A stretch of 64,000 nt of DNA, from assembly GCF_963678635.1 (NCBI RefSeq), contig NC_087063.1, positions 20,466,701-20,530,700 of the forward strand, written 5' to 3'. Made by a program: the position numbers and the translations under genes. Origin of the DNA: Symsagittifera roscoffensis (taxonomy: Eukaryota > Xenacoelomorpha > Acoela > Convolutidae). Positions 44,118 through 55,059 of the stretch are shown here, piece by piece (positions within the stretch are counted from its first letter, which is position 1; every line of letters starts with the position of its first letter). The notes below the pieces were generated by a model, which ran no database searches, had not been told where the DNA came from, and worked only from the letters and a program-made list of their open reading frames with translations.

Positions 44118-44944
44118 ACAATTACTCTTGCTAATAAGTTAGTTTTCATTCCAAAAAAATTGGGGATTAGTTTTGGAATCTGATAAGTTAGTTGAAGAAG
44201 ATGGAGAATTCTTCAAAATCTGTATAAAAATTAAGATAATTAACATATATCGAACTCGAAACAGAATGCAGTATTCATCAACAATTTGCTTTTAAATTGT
44301 TATCATAAATTTGAGAGCTTCAGTATTTATGTGTATTTTCTTTCTTATGTCCGGGGCACACAATGAAAATTGCATTTTGCTTCAATATTACACATCTTGG
44401 AATTTCCGAGGTTTGAGGAATGCTAACCCAGATAAAATAATCATAAATTTTAGCCCAAAAATGTTACTAGCTCAATTAATTTTTAGAAAAGATATATACC
44501 TGGTTTTTATTTAAAGGAAAAGTCAGAAATAGAAATACACCTTAAATCTATTAGTTATTTTCGATGTGATTACTGCTCTTTTTTGATGTGATCGTCTGAT
44601 GAAATCTGATATAACTAAAGTCTTTTAAAGAATTGTGAGTTTCGAACATGGTGAATACATGGCTCAAAAAATTGTTCTTGTAGAAAAAAATGGCTCAATA
44701 AACATGAAAATCAAGAAAATACTCTGGAGAGGGCTTGATTATGTTTAATTTAGAGTTCCTTGAATGACTTAAAAATTTTGTGGAAGCTAGACATCTCAAA
44801 CACTATTTGGATCAAAAAGCGCATGGTTTTCCCAAATGCATTTTTTTATACTTTTTATGATTCAAAGTCAGTTGTTTGTCATCGCATCAGTCATTTTTAA
44901 TGTTTATACCTAGTTGGGGTTCATATTGCAGGTCGAAAGGTGAT
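44118..44944. other. No gene recognised
   Basis: Mirror of 5.28-6.12 kb, AT-rich with broken frames. Confidence 0.55.
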
Positions 44945-45330
44945 CACGTTTTCATGCATATTGTCTTTGAAGATGTTTGAGGAAACCCACAATTAACCGG
45001 ATATTAAATTACGATTTCTTGTATTTCCACAAAATATTTTCTGTATGTAAGTAGTCCGCACATATACTCCATAGTTTCTCTCGAAAGTCGTAACGATACA
45101 ATTTTTCCACCAATAATTTGTGGTTTACATTATCAAGGCTTTTTTAAAAACCCGAAAAACAACGTCCCCATTTTTTTGTTTCAATTCGTGCATAGTTTTG
45201 ATGAATTGGATAAACGCGTGAGGAGAAGAAATTCTTTTTTCAGAACTCATATTGGGCTGGAGCAGTTGTCTTGTTAACTTGTATGAAAGCAAAAAAACTA
45301 CTAATAAACAATTTTTTGTACTAAATAATT
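44945..45330 (-). pseudogene. LINE reverse transcriptase relic, N-terminal half (right arm)
   Basis: Mirror of 4,900-5,275 with the same KAF..N and CGFPQ-type blocks, further frameshifted (deletion near TTATCAAGGCTTTTTT). Not functional. Confidence 0.6.
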
Positions 45331-45474
45331 ACACGGATAAATGGCCTGAGATTCTTAGATCTCTCTTGTTTCCATGTTTCAAAATGTGCTCACTTTTGGC
45401 TAGCCTGCGTTCGCCTATTCATCTGTGAGAGTTTAAGATTCAGCTTCTCTTTGGAATTTATCTGCATTCAAGTA

Positions 45475-46204
45475 GTGCTGATTTAAATTATCCGGACAAA
45501 ACGAACAAAACTTGAATTTTCAAACGCGTTTTTCTCAAATTGGGTTAAGATTAGACAAAAAGTTAACAGAATAAAAGTTGTTTAGAATTTTACCAGAATT
45601 AATATGATGCCACTTTTTCTCCGAAATTCTCAACAAAAAATTTACCCCAAAAATGAGTCATTTTGGCTTTTTTCAAATAATCAAGAATTACGCTGAAACT
45701 ACTTTGTTAATTGATAAGAATATTATATCATTAGAAGCCTCTTACGCAGCCCAACAAAGTTTAAGAAAGGATAAATCTCCAAAAACCAGTATAAGAGAAA
45801 AAATTTTCACTTGATAATCAATAAATGTGATTTTTACTATATAAAACCCAGAATCTTTGCTTAAAAACAAATTTTACACAATTTGCGCAAATTTTTGGAG
45901 AAATAACCCTTCTTAAATTTTTTTGGGCTGCGTAAGAGGCTTCTAATGATATAATATTCTTATCAATTAACAAAGTAGTTTCAGCGTAATTCTTGATTAT
46001 TTGAAAAAAGCCAAAATGACCCATTTTTGGGGTAAAAATTTGGTTGAGAATTTCGGAGAAAAAATGGCATCATATTAATTCTGGTGAAATTCTAAGCAAC
46101 TTTTGTTCTGTTCATTTTTTGTCTAATCTTAACCCAATTTGAGAAAAACGCGTTTGAAAATTCAAGTTTTGTTCGTTTAGTCCGGATAATTTAAATCAGC
46201 ACTG
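45475..46204. mobile_element. Tc1-like foldback MITE, right arm only (second copy)
   Basis: 730 bp between TA 45,473-45,474 and TA 46,205-46,206; the first two bases (CA) of the left end are missing. The left arm shows one TA at 4,749-4,750 in otherwise matching flanks (GCATTCAAATAATTGCTTAC), so insertion followed the arm duplication and duplicated TA. Confidence 0.88.
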
Positions 46205-46206
46205 TA

Positions 46207-46670
46207 ATTGCTTAATGGTGCCGCAGTTTTTCTTTTTTTATCGCTGCACTACGACCAATTGAAATCTTTTATTTTAGGACCTGAATTCATGTATGATTCT
46301 GGTTTTAGCGAATTTCCAGAAGAAACTTTCAGCATTGAAAAAAAATGTAGCAATAAGTGTTGAAATCTTCTGCTAGTTTTTTCAACTTTTTAGAAAACAA
46401 AAACTATTTCGTCTGCTTTGACTATGACTATTAGTTCTTCTAAACTGTTTTCTTAATGTACTTCAAAATGTGTTACACAATTTGATCATTCCATGAAATT
46501 CGTTCTGTTTTTTCAAGCTCAATATATGAAAACATTTTCCTGGTTCACCGTGTAACGACAAATCCTTAATTTAACTTGTATTGCGCTCACTAGGGTAACG
46601 AGTTATTTTCAAATAAAGTTTATGAATCTGTATCATCAGTTGCTTAACATAGTCAAATTAACATTCTTGT
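46207..46670. other. No gene recognised
   Basis: Mirror of about 4.29-4.75 kb; nothing recognised. Confidence 0.55.
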
Positions 46671-47270
46671 TGTTCCGACTTTCGATACGAAAGTAACGGA
46701 AGATTTGTGCTTGGGGTGGGTTTTTTTTTCTTCAGACAAATTTCGACTTTTTAACTAGCCATTTTTGGCAGAATTTTTTTATATCATTCGAAAGCCATTG
46801 TTGTCCTGAGCTGAAATTTGAAAAAATATTTCACCTGTGATTTTTTTGCGTAATTTTATGAGGGTTTAAAGATTGCCATTTTGGCCATTTTGACCAATTT
46901 GGGACAATTAATTCGCGCTATTAACGTGTGAGCGGAGATTTAATCCGTCTTTTAAATCGTTCCAAATTGGTTGAACGAAGCTTATTTGCCATAATTGATT
47001 TGTTACAAGGAACGAAAATAAATCTTTTTGTTCTTATTATGGCGTGTGGGGGGATGATTTTCATAAAAAATTTCAAAGTAAAAAAAAAAGTTGTTCATTT
47101 TATTTTATTTCATTTTATTTTATTTCAAAGTTTATTTCATGTTGTTCCGACTTTCGATACGAAAGTAACGGAATATTTTTGCTTGGGGTGGGTTTTTTTT
47201 TCTTCAGACAAATTTCGACTTTTTAACTAGCCATTTTTGACAGAATTTTTTTATATCATTCGAATATCAT
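46671..47270 (+). mobile_element. HINE-like dimer, 3' end truncated, right arm
   Basis: A first unit (46,671 to about 47,140) without 3' stem-loop runs through TTATTTCAAAGTTTATTTCA into a second TGTTCCGACTTTCGATACG start, the same junction as at 16.99 kb. The second unit stops after about 130 bp. The equivalent left-arm interval holds about 250 bp of unrelated DNA (4,035-4,290), so insertion and loss both occurred. A 100-codon frame here is almost identical to one at 16.9-17.2 kb purely because of the repeat. Confidence 0.78.
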
Positions 47271-47289
47271 TGTTTTTTATATCATTGTT

Positions 47290-48690
47290 TTTTTATTAAC
47301 GCTACAATGCAGATCTCTCAGCGTCTGCATGTGATCTTCAACCTTAGACTCTTCAATTTGCAGAAGCTTCTTCAAAAGGCTATCATCCATCATCAAAAAA
47401 AATGTAGATAACCCTAACCTGAGTAACTAACCATTTTTCACATGGGTGGTTTTTCAAACAGACTTCTTTGTCTTTTCTTGTAACATATACCAAGAGTGTT
47501 TCTTTACCTCTGCTTCAGTTTTATAACTGTATTTTTCCTTAGATAAAGCATTTCATTTTCATTGACTCAATCATCAATTTCAAAATTTCATAAATACGCA
47601 ACTCTCTAACATAGCATAACTTGTGCTGATCTCGTAAGTGACGTATAAGGCCAAATTTTCTCAAATTGAAACAATTTTTCCAGATATATTTTTGCCGTAC
47701 ATATAATATCACTCCATATTGATAAGCAGGTTTAAAATAAGTTCTATTAAAATTAGCGTAAAGCTTTTTTTGGTAAAAAATAAATTCCTTACAGACAAAA
47801 CATAGATAGTACTTTCGAACCTCTTTTCTTTTTTTTTCAATCTGCTTCTTGTAAATAAGGTTTGTGTCATTTAGAATATCTAGAAAAAAACTGAGCTCGA
47901 GCTAAATTTCTCCAAGCTCCTGAAATAATACTGAGACTCGTGATTATTGATGTTATCGCTAGTCTTCGACGATTCGACTAAGCAAAACGATTTATTGTTC
48001 CGACTTTCGATACGAAAGTAACGGAATATTTGTGCTCGGGATGGGTTTTTTTCTTCAGACAAAATTCGACTTTTTAACAGGCCATTTTTGACAAAATTTA
48101 CAAATATAATTCGAAAGATATTGTTGTCCTGAGGTCAAATTTGAAAAGATATTTCACCTGAGATCATTTTTCGTAAAGTTACGGGGGCTTAAAGATTGCT
48201 CCCCAACGCGTGAGCGGAGAGTTAAGCCGTCTTAGAGATCGTTCCAAATTAGTTAAAAGAAGCTTAGTTGCCATAATTGGTTTGCTACTAGGAGCGAAAT
48301 TTATCCTTTTGTACTTTATATGGCGTATGGGGTGAAGATTTTCATAAAAAATTTCAAATTTCAGAAATTTTTTCTTTTATTTTGTTTCATTTCATTGAAT
48401 TTTTAAAAGTTATTACTGCTCCATAAACCTTAAAAGGCAGTCGGAACATTCAGGGCTTCGCCCTGATACAAGCAGTCTTGTCTTTATATAGCGTAAGTTT
48501 GTTCTCTTGCGACCTTATTTCATCAATGTCTAGATATTTGTTATGATTGTTATTGTTATTTGTTGAGCTTGTTATAGTACAATCACTGGAAACTTAACTG
48601 ATAAATCATTGATGTAGACAATGAATAACAGCGGCCCTAAACAGCGGTTTAAATTTTATCTGTGAACTTTTTTTTCTCTTTTTTAAAACA
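47290..48690 (-). pseudogene. LINE RT C-terminal relic, right arm copy A
   Basis: Mirror of about 3.1-4.03 kb, including the GPLLF..IND block near 48,600-48,645 on the minus strand. Split by the HINE insertion at 47,996-48,481. Many stops. Confidence 0.55.
47996..48481 (+). mobile_element. HINE-like element, best-dated copy
   Basis: 486 bp. TGTTCCGACT (47,996-48,005) matches inverted AGTCGGAACA (48,439-48,448), which is followed by the stem-loop CAGGGCTTCGCCCTG (48,451-48,465) and GCAGTCTTGT at the end. Two empty sites exist, copy B (49,122/49,123) and the left arm (3,312/3,313), both reading TTTAT|CTTTAT. So there is no target duplication, and insertion came after the right-arm tandem duplication. 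Confidence 0.9.
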
Positions 48691-48990
48691 AAAACTTGAA
48701 TATGTGGTCATTTTGATGAAAGCTTTGGAAGTCTTTAAACTTTAAAATATTTTGATTTTTCATTCGCATAAATAAACTCACTGAGGTTTGCTAAAAAATC
48801 TTGATGATCACCAGGAAAAAAAATCAGCTTTAACAGCATTTTGTTAGCTTGACAGCAAATTGTCAATATAAGGTTTCAGTTGTTGGATCAGTAATTAAAA
48901 GTTCAAAATATATACTCAGCGATTCTTCAAAAAACCAAAGAAAATTTCAAGAGAAATCGATCAAAAAATCCGATACAAACCAAAAGTTTT

Positions 48991-49330
48991 CTGTCATTTA
49001 GAATATCTAGAAAAAAACTGAGCGCGAGGTAATTTTCTCCAAACTCCTGAAATGATTCTGAGACTCGTGATTATTGGTATTATCGCTAGTCTTCGAAGAT
49101 TTGATTAGGCAAAACGATTTATCTTTATTTAGCGTTAGTTTATTCTCTTGTGACCTTATTTCAACAATGTCTAGATATTTTTTATGATTGTTATTGTTAT
49201 TTGTTGAGCTTGTTATAGTACAATCATTGGAAACTTAACTGATAAATCATTGACGTAGACAATGAATAACAGCGGCCCCAAACAGTAGTTTTGATTTTAT
49301 CTGTGAACTTTTTTTTGCTTTTTTAAGACA
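48991..49330 (-). pseudogene. LINE RT C-terminal relic, right arm copy B
   Basis: Second copy of the GPLLF-IND block (near 49,240-49,285, minus strand), created by the tandem duplication. Confidence 0.5.
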
Positions 49331-49625
49331 GAAGCTTAAATATGTTGTCATTTTGATGAAGGCTTTGGAAGTCTTTAAACTTAATAAAGTTTTAATTTTT
49401 CATTCGCAAAAATATATTCACTGAGGTTTGCTATAAAATCTTGATGATCACTAATAAAAAATTTCAGCATCAACAGCAGTTTATTAGCTTGACTGCAAAT
49501 TCTCAAAACAAGTTTCAGATGTTGGATCAGTAATTAAAAGTTCAGAATAAATACTCAGCGATTCTTCAAAAAACCAAAGAAAATTTCAAGAAAAATTGAT
49601 CAAAAAATCCGTTACAAACCAAAAA

Positions 49626-50659
49626 TCTTTTATCAGTTTATCAAAATTCTTTAAAAAAAAAAAACAAACCATAAACACGTTTGTAGACGATCCATATATC
49701 GTTCACAACTCTTGTTACGTTGATAAGGAAAACCAGAACATGTTAATTACCAAATACATAGTAATTTGTTGCGGCTTTCAAATCTCATTTCACCATTTCT
49801 TAGAAAGGAGCAATTTGGTTGGTACCTTCTGAAAAACGAAAAAATAGATATGAGTTAGATCGTTTGAGTTCATTACGAGGCCAAGTTGTACACTGGATAG
49901 GCGCACAGTTTTGTGTTTTTGTGTTCCTGGATTCCAGACACAAGTGCTTAAACAAATTAAAATTTTGTCTGAAGGATTAAAATTTTGTCTGAAGGATCAA
50001 AACAAAGGGAGCGTCCTAGTTGCGGATTCCGCTTAGTATTTGTCAAAATTCACAGTTTGACCTCGTAATGACAACAAAGTTTCAGACAAAGCAATAATGT
50101 TTAATTTTTCTTCCAAAGCTTCAACCATCTAGTGCAACTGATGGTGTGCTCTCAAATTTCGAACATTCAAATGAAACAATTGAGGCTGACAGTAGCCAAT
50201 TTATTGAGTTCTAATGAAACTGAGTTTAGAAACTTCAATCGATTAGTATAACTTTGAAAAAAAAAATTTCAAACCAGTCGTAGTTTTTTATACAGTATAG
50301 TGTTTTATACTGTTTTAGATGGTGTTATCCTTTTCATTGATTTAGTTTCTTTTAATCTGATCATCGACTTTTTCCTGTAATGTTTTGAATAGTCCCATTA
50401 TTATTCAGTGGATTCATCAATGGGGGAAAAGTTTCGAAGCCAAACTGTGCACCGTGCACATGTCTTTAAACATAATAAAACTTTGACAGAGACAGGTTAG
50501 AGAAAACTAAAGAACAAAAGAGAGCGTCCTTGTTCCGATATCCGCCTACAATTCACTAAAGACATATTTTGGCCTCGTAAAGAACCTTTAATTCGTTTCA
50601 AGAATTCAAGTTTGCGGTAACAACTACACACGCTTTGGCTCCAATAGGTGTTGCTGATA
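49626..50659. other. No gene recognised
   Basis: Mirror of 2.2-2.78 kb plus extra DNA (about 49.86-50.09 kb) bounded by CATTACGAGGCCAAGTTGTA and TTGACCTCGTAATGAC facing each other, possibly a small right-arm insertion. No gene. Confidence 0.5.
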
Positions 50660-51190
50660 TTTCAATTTATTTTTCTGACTTTCCCAGAAATCCGGAATAT
50701 TTATTCTTGTTTTTTTTTTTATTTAGTCTGTTTTCGCTGATCGAAAAGATAGCGAATATTTTGTATATACCAATGAAGAAATCCACTCCTTGAGTTCAAA
50801 TGTAAGAAGATATATTTTAGATTTTTTGCCTCCGATCATTTTTGTACAATTCGGGGGGTCCTAGTTGCGATATCCGCATACAATTCATAAAAGGCAAGCT
50901 TCGGCCTCGTAATGAACTTTCATTCAGCCAATTTTAACCGATCGAAAAAAAAATTTCCAACGAAAAGCTTGTAAACACCAATAAAGATAGCCACTTCTTG
51001 AGTTCAAATGTGGGAAGATATTTTGCCTCCAATCATTTTTTTGTGAAGTTTGGGGGGTCTTGATGTGATATCCGCATACAATTCACAAAAGGCATCAATG
51101 AAGATATCCACTCCTTGAGTTCAAATCTAAGAAGATATTTACATTCAATTTAAATAAAGTACTGGGGTTCTGAAAATTGCCACTTGCTAA
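50660..51190 (+). repeat. Diverged Helitron-like repeat with tandem units (right arm)
   Basis: Mirror of 1,440-2,182; units with GATCGAAAA, CTTGAGTTCAAATG and TTTTGCCTCC, separated by TATCCGCATACAATTCA. Confidence 0.5.
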
Positions 51191-51229
51191 ATTGGACTTG
51201 TTCTGAACTATTTTAGACTAGAACAAATT

Positions 51230-52048
51230 AGTAAAAATGAGGAAAAATTGCTTTTGATCAAATAATAATCTATCATAATTTCTCTTTTTGAAATCAAATA
51301 TAATCAATTACGTTTTATTATAAATGATTATAATCGATTATTTTTATCCGAATATCTAATTCATTTGTTTTGCCGAAAAAATTCGTTATAATCGATTATA
51401 ATTGTTTATAATACCTTTTGATTCCCATTTTGTTTTCGACCTTGAACCTGATTAAAATATATTGCTTATATTTTATGCTTTTTGTAGAAGTTGGTTTATG
51501 TGAAGATGGGAACATTGTTTTAACCATTTTGAAATCGTTTCAAATTGAAAACTTTTTTAATTTTTCATTTATTCTCTATTAGAGTTGTTTCTTGATGCAA
51601 ATTTTAAGTTTCTTTGACCACCAATTTATCAGCACACTGCTTTACTTTTATGTTTTATTTGGAAGAGTTATAATTAACCTACCGCGGGAGCCTTTCAACT
51701 AATATGAAGGGATCTCTATGAAATTTTTGTTGCGCGGTAAAACTTTGTGTTCGGATGAACTAAAGTGTGACAAGACATCTCATTTTTAGAGATTTTTGAC
51801 AGAAGAAAAATTATAATCTATTAAACAGATTATAATAGATTAGAAGAGATTATCAGAGTTATTTCGGAGTTATAATTGATTATAATTCATTATTACGTAA
51901 CAAAAAAGTTATCATTATGATAGAATTTTAATTGCTTAAACATCTAAATTTGGCGCGTATAAGAAATTGGATTTTTCATAAGAGTACAATTATTTGAAAT
52001 ATAATCGGTTTTTTCTCTTTTTCTGCTGCGTGCGGGTTACGTTGGTTA
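51230..52048. repeat. AT-palindrome repeat cluster (right arm)
   Basis: Mirror of 580-1,395, with AATGATTATAATCGATTATT and TTATAATTGATTATAATTC words and a CGTGCGGG end at about 52,035. Confidence 0.6.
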
Positions 52049-52793
52049 CATGCTGTTGTGACCAAATACAAAGGGTTTGCTTAGTTTCTTGTGTTTTTGT
52101 CCTTTTCGGGTAAAAGTTCTTTCATCACAATGGCTTTTCAAATTATTTAATTTTTAGTCTTAGTCAACCACGATTCACGGCTATACACCTCATTTTTTTT
52201 TTCAAAGCATAAAAAAATTATAATAATTAGTGGCATTTTGTGCAAGTTTGTTAACAAAATGAAAGGCCTTAAAGTTACAAGGAGACGTTGTAGAAACGTG
52301 TATACCTGTTTTGGTGTAAACTATTTTTCTGCAAAACAGTAGGCACGCCAAAATTAGTTTTTGCTGAACAATTTTTCTCAACTGGCATTTTTTCTATAAA
52401 AACAATTTTTTGAATGTCTTCGACTTGGTTTCGAAGGCTCACAATTGTATCGTCCGTTTACTATATTTTTCGCATTAGGATAGCCAGAAACCGCTTCATG
52501 TTCCCATCTTTGATAAGATTCATTGTATCGGTATTTTGAAACACTCGAAATAAATGAAAAAAAAATTCCTAATGATCAGTTCAACAAAAATTGCCCAACT
52601 TTCAATCACCTGAAACGCAAAAAAATAGTTTTTGATCACTTCTGCCAATAACTAGCCAAGTGAACAGTCTTTTCCTAAAGTTAAATGGTGAAAGCAACCA
52701 AAATTTACTTTTTTTTATTTCTTCTTAAAACAATAAGAAAACACAAAGTCCACAAAAAAAAAACATTGCAACCTTGCCATAGCCACCCTTGTA

Positions 52794-53421
52794 CAGTCCT
52801 GATTTAAATTATCCGGTCAAATTGAACAAAACTTGAATTTTCGAACACGTTTTTCTCAATTTGGGTTAATATTAGACAAAAAGGTGGGACATCAAAAGTT
52901 GCTTAGAATTTCAACAGAATTTATATGAAGCAATTTTTTCTCGAAACTCTCAAATGTGGGTCATTTTGGCTTTTTTCGATTAATCAAAAATTACATTGAA
53001 ACTACTTTGTTAATTGATGAGAAAAATATACCACAATATTCCTCTTACACAGCCCAATAAAGTTATTGGAGAGTTAAATCTCCATAAACCAGCATAAGAG
53101 AAAATAATTTTGCTTGATAGTCAAGATTTGTGAATTTTACTATATAAAACCCAAAATCTTTGCTTAAAAACAACTTTTAAGCAGTTTAGTCTAGGTTTTG
53201 GAGAATTAACTTTTCTCAAACTTTGTTGAGCTGTGCATGAGGCTTTTTGTGATATATATTTTTAACCAATTAACAGTGTTAATTGCACTATAATAATTTT
53301 GATGAAATTCTAAGCAACTTTGTTCTCTTCCCTTTTTGTCCAATATTAACCTAATCTGAAAAAAACGTGTTTGAAAAATCAAGTTTTGTTCATTTTGTCC
53401 GGGTATTTTAAATTAGCACTG
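52794..53421. mobile_element. Tc1-like foldback MITE, third copy
   Basis: 628 bp between TA 52,792-52,793 and TA 53,422-53,423; ends CAGTCCTGATTTAAATTATC and its diverged complement. Internally shorter and more decayed than the two arm copies. Its mirror position lies outside the window. Confidence 0.78.
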
Positions 53422-53423
53422 TA

Positions 53424-54039
53424 TAAGCAAAGGTTTATTATTCGTTGAAATTAAAAAAAAATTTAATGTGTGCGTATGAAAATCTCGAATCGACAATCAA
53501 ATTTATTACCATCAGACAATGAAATACCAAGAGAAACTTTATTCATAAGTAAAAACCACGGAATTCGTATCTGTTCAACCGGATTGCGTTGAATGGCAAT
53601 GTTTCTTTGGTCACATAATCCTCAAAAAAGGGAAAATTGGTCACGTATTCTGCAATTTTAAATGATTTTTTGCCCTAAAACTTTGGTCATGTTATCCACA
53701 ACCAACTAAAACTTCCGAGAAATCAGCTATTCTTACAAACTCCGTTACAATAAATTCGCAGGTCCAAAACCACCAAATCCGTAAAATCAAAATGACAGAC
53801 GCAGGCCTCGTTATGGTAAGCCACCATGCAAAAAGCTGAGTACTATTTCGCTGAAGAAAACAGTAACCAATTAAACTATCTCCTACCTAAGGTTATTTAG
53901 AAGGAGATTGATCGGTTAGTTTTCAACTTCTAATGTTGTTGAGAAATTCGAAAATATTACGAAAAGTTTGTGTTCGTATTAAAAAATTTGGGAAATATTG
54001 TTTTGAGCTCACAAATTAACAAACATTTCTCGGAAATCT
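53424..54039. other. No gene recognised
   Basis: AT-rich, beyond the testable part of the palindrome. All frames broken. Confidence 0.55.
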
Positions 54040-54340
54040 TTTTGTGATGTTTTGAGGGTTTAAAAGTTACTAAATTTGCCAATTTGGGATAGCGGGCAAA
54101 AGATATCGCCATACTGAACCGTGAGCGGCAAACTTTTAAAATTTAAAAATTAATTGAGGAAAAAAAAACTTTTTTCCTTTCGCTAACACTGTTGCTAATG
54201 CATTTAACATAACGTGAGGGATGAGACTTTTTTCTTATTTTGTTAAGCAATTAATCAAAATTTTGAACCGAATCATCAATTTCATCGACTTCAAAGGGCA
54301 GTTAGAACACTCAAGGATTGACCTGAGGCTAGCAATCTAC
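54040..54340 (+). mobile_element. Old HINE-like 3' portion
   Basis: GTTTTGAGGGTTTAAAAG, CCAATTTGGGATAG, GTGAGCGGCAAA and GGGCAGTTAGAACACTCAAGG are recognisable in order, with a decayed stem-loop (CTCAAGGATTGACCTGAGG). Confidence 0.55.
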
Positions 54341-54385
54341 GAGCACAACTGATGTCTAACGCAAACAAAAGGATAGATATTATAT

Positions 54386-55059
54386 GGGGGCTAGGAAATT
54401 AGACGGATCCAATGAAATGGAATTAAGACGTTAAATTGTTTTTACAAAAGTAGCATTTTAGACGGAAAGCAAAGGGCTAACCAAAGTTATTGCTTAAAAC
54501 AAGTTTTCATAATTACAACAATAGTATATGATCCCATTGCATACCAAAACATTTTTCACAATTGATTTATAAAACGAAATGCATGAATTTTACAATTGCG
54601 GCATATGAAAACTGCGGAAAGTGAAAACTGCGGCTTGTTAAAAATTGATTAACAGAATGATAAATTTGTGGGGCCTAGGAAATTAGACGACAAGCAAATT
54701 AGACTTGGCCACAAAAAATTAATTTAAAGCTACAATTATGGGAAATTAGACTTAATTGTTTTGTTCGTGTCTGAAATTAGTTTACTGACTTCGATTAAGT
54801 TTCGTTCGAGCTTGCTAAAATGCAAATAATTTTTCCACATGAGGATATTAAAGAATTTATACATCATTTGTGAGATAAATATTTTGATATGCAATGGGAT
54901 TATATCTCTTATTGTATTTGCCAATTTTGTTTCAAGCAATAAATTTTGTAATTCCTTTGCTTTCTGTCATAAACGCTAGTTTTGCAAAAAAAAATTAGCG
55001 TCTAAATTCCGTTTCATTGGATCCGTCTAATTTGCTTTTCGTCTAATTTCCTAGTCCCC
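54386..55059. mobile_element. GGGGCTAGGAAATTAGACG-TIR element
   Basis: About 674 bp. The left end GGGGCTAGGAAATTAGACG and right end complementary to GGGGACTAGGAAATTAGACG continue inward into a shared GGATCCAATGAAATGGAATT block. A third copy of the terminus lies inside at 54,670, suggesting a nested or rearranged element. Target duplication unclear; no coding capacity. Confidence 0.6.

Larger units (their letters stand above)
47866..49625 (+). repeat. 630-bp tandem duplication, right arm only
   Basis: Copy A is 47,866-48,990 (interrupted by a 486-bp HINE) and copy B 48,991 to about 49,625; both begin TGTCATTTAGAATATCTAG and end ACAAACCAAAA. The left arm has a single copy (about 2.79-3.44 kb). 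Confidence 0.85.
31281..52623. repeat. Right arm of giant inverted duplication
   Basis: Reverse-complement counterpart of 1-19,030. It is about 2.3 kb longer, mainly because of two Tc1-like MITEs (36,908-37,637; 45,475-46,204), Helitron-like insertions (42.5, 46.67 and 48.0 kb) and a 630-bp tandem duplication (47.87-49.62 kb). It in turn lacks the insertions at 13.74 and 16.44 kb of the left arm. These clean differences make the arms useful as filled/empty-site pairs and exclude a simple artefactual foldback of one molecule. Confidence 0.92.

Noticed and set aside
1..52623. Palindrome as a simple foldback sequencing artefact
   Set aside because: Arms differ by several percent and by precise transposon insertions, which a single-molecule artefact cannot produce. 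A haplotype misjoin remains possible and is reported as such.
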